Of a stretch of 64,000 nt of DNA, positions 55,808 through 64,000 are shown piece after piece. Source of the DNA: Spirosoma telluris (GTDB taxonomy: Bacteria; Bacteroidota; Bacteroidia; Cytophagales; Spirosomataceae); NCBI GenBank assembly GCA_003259005.1, contig QLII01000001.1:7183001-7247000 (forward strand), given 5' to 3'. The position numbers and the translations under genes were made by a program. Within the stretch, counting starts at the first letter, position 1. Each line of letters opens with the position of its first letter. A model generated the notes under the pieces. That model was not told where the DNA came from. It was given only the letters and a program-made list of their open reading frames with translations, and did no database searches.

Positions 55808-55978
55808 ATGAATAACGTATATACAAAATTCCTCTTCTTCACTGGAAAAGGTGGAGTAGGCAAAACAGCTGAACTAAATAAAATTAATGAAGGCTTATCC
55901 AGGGCCTGCACTACCGAAATGGCTTCCTTTGACGAGTTCTCGCGCTTTAGTACGGGCGAAGAGAGTCCCGATTCATAG
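55808..55978 (+). pseudogene. ArsA-like ATPase with a large internal deletion
   Basis: The reading starts MNNVYTKFLFFTGKGGVGKT, the P-loop of ArsA/GET3-type ATPases, then jumps at once to LNKINEGLSRACTTEMASFDEFSRF, which in intact ArsA lies some 200 residues later (the CTTE-x-A-x-F-D-E-F signature), and stops at 55978. So an internal deletion and a truncation removed most of the gene. Intact homologues pump or chaperone arsenite or tail-anchored clients. Confidence 0.6.
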
Positions 55979-56204
55979 TAGGTCCTAATTCTGAAGCCAT
56001 TGATGGGTATAAATGGCTCACCTTTTCCTCACGGTTTTTTGTGGACGATACATTCACATAAAAATGATACTTATGACATTTTTACATGGGTTTTCGCTGG
56101 GAAATAGATAGAATTCTTTAAGAGATTCATAATTTTCTAAAAAAGTTTCTATTGGACTCGGGGGTAAGGGCACTTTGTTTGTCTATAAGCTGTAAACCCT
56201 ACGG
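55979..56204. other. Intergenic region before SusCD locus 2
   Basis: About 225 bp; part may be further eroded ArsA sequence. Should contain the promoter for the sigma factor gene; no clear TAnnTTTG element recognised. Confidence 0.4.
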
Positions 56205-56882
56205 ATGGAGCCCATGCAGACGGTCGCTTTCAGGCATAATCTAGAACGTTCCGTGAAACCCACTGAAACGGACCCGTTGGCAACCGATGCTGACCAGGAG
56301 CCGGATGCTGAATATTTTATTCGGTTGGCCTTCGAAACAGATCCTAAGCGGGGTTGCGAACTCCTATTCCGGGCTTACTACCGCGATTTATGCAGTACGG
56401 CCATTCGATTTGTTTATTCCCGTCAGGCAGCCGAAGATATTGTGGGAGAGGTCTTCCTGTTGTTCTGGAATAATCAGATTTATCAAACCATAACCACTTC
56501 CTACCGGGCTTACCTGTTCCGCGCTGTGCGGAACCGGGCGTTCAATTACATCAAGTTTGACCTGAATCGGTCGGCTTCGCTGGAGTTGATTCCAGACGAC
56601 AGTGAACCGGACTCTGTGCAGCAACCCGATCAGATATTACAACTGGATGAACTGCTCCGACGAATCAATGAAATCGTTCGGACCCTACCACTGCAAGCCC
56701 AGCGGGTGTTCATTATGAGTCGATTTGATGGGCGATCCCATGCCGAAATTGCCCAGGAGTTACAGATCAATCACAAAACGGTTGAGAGCCATATTACGCG
56801 GGCTTTGTCGAGTTTAAGGCACTTACTCCGCCAGGAATTGTGTCTGCTCTTGCTGGGACTATCATACGCACTAGGAAGCTGA
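56205..56882 (+). CDS. ECF sigma factor, FecI-like (SusCD locus 2)
   Basis: 225 aa; ATG at 56214 is a possible alternative. Region 2 (CELLFRAYYRDLCSTAIRFVYSRQAAEDIVGEVFLLFW) and region 4 (LPLQAQRVFIMSRFDGRSHAEIAQELQINHKTVESHITRALSSLR) are typical of Bacteroidota ECF factors paired with FecR. An N-terminal extension of ~30 residues before region 2. The FecR gene starts 6 nt after its stop. Confidence 0.93.
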   Translation: MEPMQTVAFRHNLERSVKPTETDPLATDADQEPDAEYFIRLAFETDPKRGCELLFRAYYRDLCSTAIRFVYSRQAAEDIVGEVFLLFWNNQIYQTITTSYRAYLFRAVRNRAFNYIKFDLNRSASLELIPDDSEPDSVQQPDQILQLDELLRRINEIVRTLPLQAQRVFIMSRFDGRSHAEIAQELQINHKTVESHITRALSSLRHLLRQELCLLLLGLSYALGS

Positions 56883-56888
56883 TCCTCT

Positions 56889-57899
56889 ATGAATACTGCA
56901 ATAAACAAAGAGCTTTTGTTCTGCCACTTCGATGGCCGTACAACCCCGCTTCAGATTGAACTCCTTCGGGAGTGGCTTCAAACGTCGGAGAACCAGCAAG
57001 TCTATTATAGCTGGTTACAGGAATGGGAGCACCAGCACCCACAAATTATGACCGACCCAGATGTGGCCTATGCACTGTTTCAACAGAAACTTGGCGCTTC
57101 AACTCAGCTTCTATCGACCAGTCCTCGGCAGTCACAAAATTCTTGGCGATTACGGGTCTATTTGATGGCCGCTTCAGTAGCGGCTCTGCTTGTAACCCTT
57201 GGCTATCTGACCTGGCCGTACTGGGGGATGCGAACAATTGCAACCGACTATGGGGAGGTACGATCGTTGGTACTCGATGATGGCAGCCGGGTGACGCTGA
57301 ATGCGAACTCAAGACTTCAGATTCCCCGGTTTCATCTTGGGAAAGCATCCCGAGACGTGTTTTTACAGGGAGAAGCGGAATTCGCCATCGTGCATACAGC
57401 AGCGCATGACTCATTTAAAGTGCATACCGTCAATGATGTGGAAGTGATTGTGCTGGGAACTGAATTTACGGTCAATACGCGCCGGAACAATACGCGGGTT
57501 GTGCTAAACCGGGGAAAGGTGCAAGTACGCTACCCGATGCCCGACCAAATCAACACATTGATGATGAAGCCGGGCGATTGGGTGACGTTAACCACCAATG
57601 AGCAGCCCAAACGGGGTCGCCAACCCGTGGATCAGGCAACGGGAGCCAGCTGGAAAAATTATCAGTACACATTTCGGAACACCCCACTCCCGGAAGTCGC
57701 ATCCCTGATCAGCGATAACTTCGGAATCACGATTCAACTGGATGATGCGCTTACCAAACGGAGCGTTACCGGTACGTTTCACGCCCAAAGTGCCGACGAA
57801 CTCCTACAGGCACTTGTAGAACTGTTCGAGTTCAACGTGATCCGGCAGGGGAAAACAATAAAGCTGGTTTTATCCGATTCCACAAAGACCCTAAACTAA
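56889..57899 (+). CDS. FecR-family anti-sigma factor (locus 2)
   Basis: 336 aa: cytoplasmic N-terminus (LLFCHFDGRTTPLQIELLREWL), membrane helix (YLMAASVAALLVTLGYLTW), FecR domain (VRSLVLDDGSRVTLNANSRLQIP, DVFLQGEAEFAIVHT, VIVLGTEFTVNTRRN) and DUF4974 C-terminus (TPLPEVASLISDNFGITIQLDD). Transmits the signal from SusC locus 2 to the adjacent sigma factor. Confidence 0.94.
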   Translation: MNTAINKELLFCHFDGRTTPLQIELLREWLQTSENQQVYYSWLQEWEHQHPQIMTDPDVAYALFQQKLGASTQLLSTSPRQSQNSWRLRVYLMAASVAALLVTLGYLTWPYWGMRTIATDYGEVRSLVLDDGSRVTLNANSRLQIPRFHLGKASRDVFLQGEAEFAIVHTAAHDSFKVHTVNDVEVIVLGTEFTVNTRRNNTRVVLNRGKVQVRYPMPDQINTLMMKPGDWVTLTTNEQPKRGRQPVDQATGASWKNYQYTFRNTPLPEVASLISDNFGITIQLDDALTKRSVTGTFHAQSADELLQALVELFEFNVIRQGKTIKLVLSDSTKTLN

Positions 57900-57918
57900 T
57901 TTATAAATCCTGTTCTCT

Positions 57919-60900
57919 ATGAAAATTTGGCTACTATCCAGTTGCTGGGGGCTCGCTTTGTTCTCATTTTTTTTGGCACCGGCCCAATTACTAGCTACCT
58001 CTCGCGTAAAACCGGCCTCCTATCATCAGCCGTATACCTCTACAATCCGGCTACAAGATGCCTTACTGGAACTGCAACGGATCTACCACGTGGATATTCT
58101 GTTCGAAGAAGCCGGTATGGAACAGATAACGGTACCCGCTAACTACCTTGACTTTAGTAGTTCGCTCGAAAAAAATTTACGGAAGGTGTTGACACCAAAC
58201 GGATTTGGCTATAAAAAGCTGACGAAAGGGGGCTATGTGGTGCGTCGACTACCAGCCACTCGCGAGGAATTTTCCAAACAGCGGGCGGCACTCCAGGCAG
58301 ATGTAAAGGATGTGGTAACCCATTCTCCGGTACTGGAAATCGTTGAGCCGGTGGCGGAGGTTGCTAGGATTGAGCATACCATAGCTGGTAAAACAACGGA
58401 CGAAAAAGGGGAGGGGCTACCGGGCGTAAGCATTGTGATTAAAGGAACGCAGCGCGGAACGACATCGGATAAAGATGGGAAATACAGCCTGAATATACCC
58501 GATGAGAATCCTATTCTTATTTTCTCGTTTGTGGGGTATGTACCTCAGGAAGTGCTTGTTGGAAATCAGACAACGGTGAATGTTACGCTCCTGGCCGATA
58601 ACAGAGCCTTGAAAGAAGTGGTGGTGGTCGGCTACGGAACCCAGCGCGCCAAAGATGTTACAGGAGCCGTAGCCACTATCAATCAGGCCGCTATCAAGGA
58701 TCTGCCCGTTTCGTCGCTGGATCAGAAGATGATTGGTCAGGTGGCGGGTGTACAGATCCAGCAGGTGTCGGGCGCACCGGGGGCGGGCACATCCATACGC
58801 ATTCGGGGGAGTGGCTCACTAGGTGCTGGCAACGAACCCTTATACGTAGTGGATGGGATGCCCTACGCATCGGGCCTTAATCAGGCATTAAACCCACTGG
58901 TGTTTATTAACCCCAATGATATTGAATCCATCACCATCCTGAAAGATGCGTCGTCGACGGCCATTTACGGCTCACGGGGGGCAAATGGCGTGGTCATGAT
59001 TACCACTAAGCAGGGGCAGTTTAACCGGACGCAGGTTACCGGCTCGGTGATGCGGGGTGTGCAGGTCGTGCCGCAAAAAGGACGGCCTAAACTGATGAAC
59101 CAGCAAGAGTTTATTGACCTGCAACGCAACAAAATTGACATTGCCGTTCGGCGGGCCGAAAATCGGGCCACTACCCTCGCTGATTATCCGGTTGCGTATC
59201 AAAACCCTGAACAACTGGTTGGAAAGGGAACGGACTGGTATGACCTATTACTTCAGGCAGCGCCTATTCAGGACTACAATGTTAACCTAAATCGAGGCTC
59301 GCAGGATTCGCGATTGAGTGCCAGCCTGGGGTATTTCAAGCAGGATGGTGTATTACGTTATACCGGCATTCAACGATACAGCGCCCGACTCGGGATGGAT
59401 TCCAACCTGGGCAAAGCGTTTCGAGTGGGTGTTTCGCTTCAGCCAACCTTCATTGACCAGAGCCGAACCAATACTAACTCCAGTCGGGAAGATGTCATTG
59501 GCGTGGCCAACTGGGCCAACCCGGTCATGTCGCCCTACGATGCGAACGGCAACCTGATCCCGTATATTGTTTCGCCCCAAAGCAAGTACCATTCGGCCTG
59601 GAGCTTTGCGAATCCCTTGTTTACCCTTCGGGAAACGACTCAGTCCCAGCAACAATTTCAGAATTTGGGGCTGGCTTTCCTCGAATGGTCGATCACGCCG
59701 GATTTAAAAGTAAAAACGTCGGTCAATACGATCTGGTCGACCTCCAAGTTTTCGCAATACGTCCCCAGTACGGTAGGGGGCTCTAACCGGCCACCCGTAG
59801 CGGGAACGGGTAGTTCGGTCAATACGAATGGACAGAGTTTTAACTGGCTTATTGAAAACACATTAACCTACAAAAAGGCATTCGGCGATCACCGAATCGA
59901 TGCGCTAGCCGGGTACACGACTCAGAAAAGTACGACTAATAATTTAACCCTAACGGCGGGCCCCTATGGGAATGATTTAGTCCAAACTATCAATGCGGCA
60001 CCTGCCATTAGTGCCTGGGGCCAGACGGTTGACGAATGGAGTATCATTTCGTATCTGGGTCGGATCAATTATGGGTTCAAGGATAAGTACCTCTTTACGG
60101 CTACCATTCGGTCAGACGGTTCTTCCCGATTCGGGGCTAAAAACCGGTATGCCTATTTCCCTTCTCTGGCAGGGGCCTGGCGGATCTCGGAAGAAGATTT
60201 CCTGAAGAACAACAAGTACGTTAATAGCCTTAAATTACGGGTTAGTTATGGCAAAAGTGGTAACAACAATATTGGTAATTATTCCCATCTGGCCTCCATT
60301 AATCCGGGTTCCTACGTGTTTGGAGCCAACCAGGTGTCTGCTTCCTATGTGGGGTTAGCCAATCCCTATTTAACCTGGGAGGAATCGCAACAGATCGACG
60401 CCGGGGTGGATGCGGAATTTTTCAATGGTCGTATCGCATTGACCGTTGATGCCTACAACCGGTTAAGCAAAAACATGCTTCTGAACGATGTCATTCCGGC
60501 CATTACGGGCTACAATACGGCCGTTGTCAACAAAGGCAATGTTCGCAATCAAGGGCTCGAAATTGCCCTGGGCGTTAAGCCTATAACGGGGGCGTTCAAC
60601 TGGGATATCAATGCCAACATTGCCTTCAATCGCAACAAAGTGCTCTCCCTGAACGACAATGGTGACCGGATTCTGTCGGGTAATAACGATAACAATCCAA
60701 CCAATGTCACCGTCGTTGGTCAGCCCATTGGTCAGTTTTTTGGCTTTGTTCTCGATGGCGTGTATTCGGATGCTGACATTGCCAATCCTAGTCTTGTTAA
60801 GTCAGCTCAGGTGTATGCGGGTAATCCCAAATACCGGGATGTCAATGGCGATGGCGTTGTTAATGATTTACTGGATTACACGATTATTGGGAATCCATAT

Positions 60901-61413
60901 CCCAAGTTTACGTTTGGTCTGACCAATAACCTGACTTATAAGCGGTTCAATGTGGGCGTTATCGTCAATGGCTCCTACGGTGGCCATGTCATGAATGGGC
61001 TGCGGCAAACGGTCGATAATCTACAGGGCTTTTTTAATGTTCGGGAGGAATGGGTAAACCGCTGGCGAAGTTCGGATAATCCCGGTACCGGCATGTTATA
61101 CGGGGTACCTAAATTAACGCCCAGCTGGGGCCATCGGGTAAACACAATGTGGGTCGAAGATGCTACGTTCCTGCGTATCGCCAACCTGTCGCTGGGCTAT
61201 TCACTTCCCGATAAACTCGTTCGAAAAAGTGGTTTTCTGGAGGGTTGCCGCCTATACATGACCATTCAAAACCTGGCGATGTTTACCCGCTACGAAGGTG
61301 CCAATCCAGAAGGGCAGTCAAAAGACATTAACAATACGCTATCGCCGGGATTCGATATATCATCCTATCCACTGGCCCGCACGACCTCATTTGGCATCAA
61401 TCTGCAATTCTGA
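57919..61413 (+). CDS. SusC/RagA TonB-dependent transporter with STN domain (locus 2)
   Basis: 1164 aa. Signal peptide (~1-28), STN domain (~40-112, TIRLQDALLELQRIYHVDILF), a linker, carboxypeptidase-like domain (~153-235, IAGKTTDEKGEGLPGVSIVIKG), SusC signature KEVVVVGYGTQRAKDV, plug (DASSTAIYGSRGANGVVMITTK) and barrel ending TSFGINLQF. Imports a ligand bound by SusD and signals to FecR through STN. No frame break over 3.5 kb. Confidence 0.95.
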   Translation: MKIWLLSSCWGLALFSFFLAPAQLLATSRVKPASYHQPYTSTIRLQDALLELQRIYHVDILFEEAGMEQITVPANYLDFSSSLEKNLRKVLTPNGFGYKKLTKGGYVVRRLPATREEFSKQRAALQADVKDVVTHSPVLEIVEPVAEVARIEHTIAGKTTDEKGEGLPGVSIVIKGTQRGTTSDKDGKYSLNIPDENPILIFSFVGYVPQEVLVGNQTTVNVTLLADNRALKEVVVVGYGTQRAKDVTGAVATINQAAIKDLPVSSLDQKMIGQVAGVQIQQVSGAPGAGTSIRIRGSGSLGAGNEPLYVVDGMPYASGLNQALNPLVFINPNDIESITILKDASSTAIYGSRGANGVVMITTKQGQFNRTQVTGSVMRGVQVVPQKGRPKLMNQQEFIDLQRNKIDIAVRRAENRATTLADYPVAYQNPEQLVGKGTDWYDLLLQAAPIQDYNVNLNRGSQDSRLSASLGYFKQDGVLRYTGIQRYSARLGMDSNLGKAFRVGVSLQPTFIDQSRTNTNSSREDVIGVANWANPVMSPYDANGNLIPYIVSPQSKYHSAWSFANPLFTLRETTQSQQQFQNLGLAFLEWSITPDLKVKTSVNTIWSTSKFSQYVPSTVGGSNRPPVAGTGSSVNTNGQSFNWLIENTLTYKKAFGDHRIDALAGYTTQKSTTNNLTLTAGPYGNDLVQTINAAPAISAWGQTVDEWSIISYLGRINYGFKDKYLFTATIRSDGSSRFGAKNRYAYFPSLAGAWRISEEDFLKNNKYVNSLKLRVSYGKSGNNNIGNYSHLASINPGSYVFGANQVSASYVGLANPYLTWEESQQIDAGVDAEFFNGRIALTVDAYNRLSKNMLLNDVIPAITGYNTAVVNKGNVRNQGLEIALGVKPITGAFNWDINANIAFNRNKVLSLNDNGDRILSGNNDNNPTNVTVVGQPIGQFFGFVLDGVYSDADIANPSLVKSAQVYAGNPKYRDVNGDGVVNDLLDYTIIGNPYPKFTFGLTNNLTYKRFNVGVIVNGSYGGHVMNGLRQTVDNLQGFFNVREEWVNRWRSSDNPGTGMLYGVPKLTPSWGHRVNTMWVEDATFLRIANLSLGYSLPDKLVRKSGFLEGCRLYMTIQNLAMFTRYEGANPEGQSKDINNTLSPGFDISSYPLARTTSFGINLQF

Positions 61414-61459
61414 TCATTATCGCTCTGGGACTCACATTCATCTCTAACCGTCAAAAAAA

Positions 61460-62937
61460 ATGAGAAACCTCATTTGCGGACTCCTTCTCCTGTTCCTATC
61501 GGGCTGCTCCAACAGCTTTCTGGAGCTTTACCCGAAAACGACACTGAACGAAGGGAATTTTTACCAAACTGAAGTCGAATATATCTTACTTGCCAATGGC
61601 TGTTATGTGCCGATTCGGGATTATGAAAAGAACTTCCATTGGGTACTGGCCGAGCTGATTTCTGATAACGCCAGTTTTCAGAACAACACCAAAACGGGCG
61701 AAGCGTCCAAAGGGGTAATCGATCAGTTCATCTTCACGTCAGACAATGTAGCATATTCTAATTTCTGGAATCTCTCCTACAATGGCATTACCCGTTGCAA
61801 CAAACTACTGAGCGAATTAGACCGAACGGGCGTAAACTGGTCGAAGCTGTCCTATAAAGACCGATGTACCGGTGAAGCCCTGTTTCTGCGTGCGTTGTAT
61901 TATTTCAATCTGGTTCGGCAGTTCGGAGGGGTACCGCTGGTGCTCACACCCTTAACCTCTCAGGAAGCGGTCAGCATAAAACGAAGCACAGAAGAACAGG
62001 TGTATGCCAGTATCATCAGCGATCTCAAGCTGGCGGCTACCCGTTTTGCCAGCGCGAAAGATGTAGAGGAAGTTGGGCGGGCCAACGAAACGGCGGCTTT
62101 GGCCTTGCTCGGCAAAGTGTACCTGACCCGGCTCAATTTTACCGAGGCTGAGGTAGTGCTGAAATCCGTGATTACAGCCGGAAAATATAGCCTTCAGCCC
62201 AATTATGCGGACCTGTTCAACCCGGCCAGTAAGGATTATAAAGAAACAATTTTTGCCATTCAGTACTCCGAAAATAGTGTTGATCTAGCCAGCCGATTCA
62301 TTTTCTGGTTTGCCCCCAACACCTCGGGCGGGGAGGTTACCAAACGCCCTAATATCAGCGTCGTTGGGGCGGGGTGGAACCAGCCTACACAGGATTTGCT
62401 GAACGCCTTCGAAGCGGGCGATAAGCGAAAAGACGTATCCATCGGCTTCTGGAAAGGTATCGACTGGGACTCCCAGATTCGCTCCATACCGTATTGTGCC
62501 AAGTATAAGCCACCTATATCGGCCCCGACGACCGGTGCAGCGACAACCTGCCCATTCTTCGTTACTCGGATGTGTTGTTGATGTACGCCGAAACACTTAA
62601 TGAACTGGGCCGGACAAGTGAGGCACTGCCTTTTGTACAACAGGTACGTACGCGAGCTGGTTTGGTGAATCCGCTGACTGGGCTGGATAAGGTGGCTCTT
62701 CAAACCCTCATTGCCAAAGAGCGCCAGGTTGAGTTCTGTTTCGAAAATCAAAGGTGGTACGACCTCAAACGAACGGGAAAAGCCATTGAGGTCATGAGCG
62801 CTCACGGTTTACGGGAGAAAGCGAGCAAATCGTTCTTATACCCTGAAGCGTACACAGTTACACCGACTAAACTGGTCGCACCCATCCCCAATGTTGAGGT
62901 TTCTGTGAACAAGATTGATCAGAATCCTGGCTATTGA
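61460..62937 (+). CDS. SusD/RagB nutrient-binding lipoprotein (locus 2)
   Basis: About 492 aa after repair. Lipoprotein signal with LLFLSGCSNSFLEL (Cys ~16), the SusD block YKDRCTGEALFLRALYYFNLVRQFGGVPLV, TPR-like helices and the C-terminal VNKIDQNPGY. A lost C at 62523-62526 splits it; adding one gives A-P-D-D-R-C-S-D-N-L-P-I-L-R-Y-S-D-V-L-L, the conserved R-Y-S/A-D-V-L-L-x-Y-A-E segment. Surface partner of the SusC 46 nt upstream. Confidence 0.9.
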
Positions 62938-62994
62938 GTTGTTGTGTTTGGTGACGCTGCCAGTTCATCTAATCTTAAACTTTTCTAAAACACC

Positions 62995-64000
62995 TTGAAA
63001 TCTTTCCTTTTTTTACTTCTTGCTGGCACTTTGGTGATGGGGCTTCGCCCCATAGAAAACGGGCAGTCAAAACCCCCATCACCCCCTAATATTATTTTCC
63101 TGCTGGCCGATGATCAGCGGTGGGATGCGCTGGGCGTGGCCGGGAATACCATCATCCAGACGCCAAACATCGACCGGCTGGCCCGCGACGGGTTTTACTT
63201 TAAACGTTCCTACGTCACCACGCCCATATGCGCTATAAGCCGGGCCAGTATTTTTAGCGGCCAGTACGCTCGTCGGCATGGGATCGTGGATTTCGCGACG
63301 CCCTTTACTGATTCGGCATTGGCACAGACATACCCCGCGCTGCTCCGCAAGGCAGGCTACCGAACGGGCTTTATTGGCAAGTACGGTGTGGGAAATAAGA
63401 TGCCCGTGGATGCCTTTGATTACTGGCGCGGTTTCGATGGGCAGGGCAACTATGCGGCAAAAGATGCACAAGGGAAACCCATTCACCTGACGGATCTGAT
63501 GGGGCAACAGATGGACGAATTTCTCCAGGGCAACTCAAGCGGGAAACCATTTTGCCTGTCGGTGAGCTTTAAAGCCCCCACGCACAGGATGCAGCCAAGC
63601 CTGAATTTCCGTATGCCGAGCGCTTCAGTAAACTCTACACCGACAAGACCCTGAAACGCCCCATTCTGGCTCAGGATAAGTATTACCAGCAGTTTCCCGA
63701 CTGGTTTCGGCATAACGACCAGAACGAATCCCGAATCCGTTGGAGCCGTCGTTTCGCCACGGATTCGCTATTTCAGCAAACCACAAAATCGTACAACCGC
63801 CTGATTACCGGCGTGGATGATGTGGTGGGTAAACTGCGCCGATCGCTACAAGAGCGTGGACTTTCGGAGAATACCATCATTGTCTATACCAGCGATAACG
63901 GATTTTACGAAGGAGAATATGGATTTGCCGATAAATGGTATGGTCATGAATTGTCTATCCGGGTACCGCTCATCATTTACGATCCCCGGCAGCCAGCCTG
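62995..64000 (+). CDS. Sulfatase (formylglycine type), 3' end outside the window
   Basis: Begins at a TTG (MKSFLFLLLAGTLVMG signal peptide). Sulfatase core: NIIFLLADDQRWDALGVAGN (metal-binding Asp pair), TPNIDRLARDGFYF, the FGly motif C-A-I-S-R-A-S-I-F-S-G (~79-89; the Cys is oxidised to formylglycine), GYRTGFIGKYG, and after repair ITGVDDVVGKLRRSL, YTSDNGFYEGEYGFADKW. A lost C at 63575-63579 breaks the frame; adding one gives K-A-P-H-A-Q-D. Removes sulfate esters, presumably from the glycan handled by SusCD locus 2. Confidence 0.9.

Overview
The window looks like a chromosomal piece of a Bacteroidota member, most likely a Cytophagales/Spirosoma-type organism (inference). The reasons are a type IX secretion C-terminal domain, two FecI/FecR/SusC/SusD loci, DUF2911, DUF4974, LytTR and LytS-type families, -7 elements of the TAnnTTTG type, and no obvious Shine-Dalgarno sequences. 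There is no rRNA and no CRISPR array.

Layout. 1-3165: C-terminal part of a secreted GH9 glycanase with FN3 and carbohydrate-binding repeats. 3344-6986: a dense minus-strand tRNA array of about 20 tRNAs, with an HNH endonuclease gene, two hypothetical genes, two small plus-strand ORFs, internal terminators and several malformed tRNAs. This accessory island is the most unusual part. A 5'-truncated DUF711 fragment (7555-7901) follows an AT-rich spacer. 7967-13283: HxlR/DoxX pair, CPA1 antiporter, NmrA-like protein, AraC regulator, YdcF-like protein. 13693-25702: sigma/anti-sigma/SusC/SusD locus, a lyase-like protein and a hybrid propeller sensor kinase. 25806-33876: DUF2911, DedA, Wzi, LytTR, small membrane proteins and eroded genes. 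33932-42386: a collinear minus-strand run of response regulator, kinase, OMF, RND pump and adaptor. 42589-48719: two Crp/Fnr regulators, SnoaL-like protein, ClC channel and a sulfur-handling set (TauE, MBL remnant, DUF2892 proteins, DUF6132, thioredoxin). 48691-55125: a second RND efflux operon led by a rhodanese. 55449-55978: MBL and ArsA remnants. 56205-64000: a second sigma/FecR/SusC/SusD locus with a sulfatase.

How genes work together. Each SusC carries an STN domain and sits behind a sigma/FecR pair, so both SusCD loci look like cell-surface-signalled glycan uptake systems; the second has a sulfatase, which suggests a sulfated glycan. The 33.9-42.4 kb run reads as a two-component-controlled RND exporter. 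A GTnAC-N4-GTCAC palindrome recurs upstream of TauE, DUF2892, SnoaL and rhodanese genes and may be the site of a Crp/Fnr protein encoded here.

Caution on data quality. At least 27 one-base frame changes, nearly all apparent losses of one base in a homopolymer (mostly G or C), interrupt otherwise well-conserved genes. The simplest reading is homopolymer under-calling in the assembly, so I treat those genes as probably intact and give merged coordinates. Fragments missing whole domains cannot be explained this way and are called pseudogenes.
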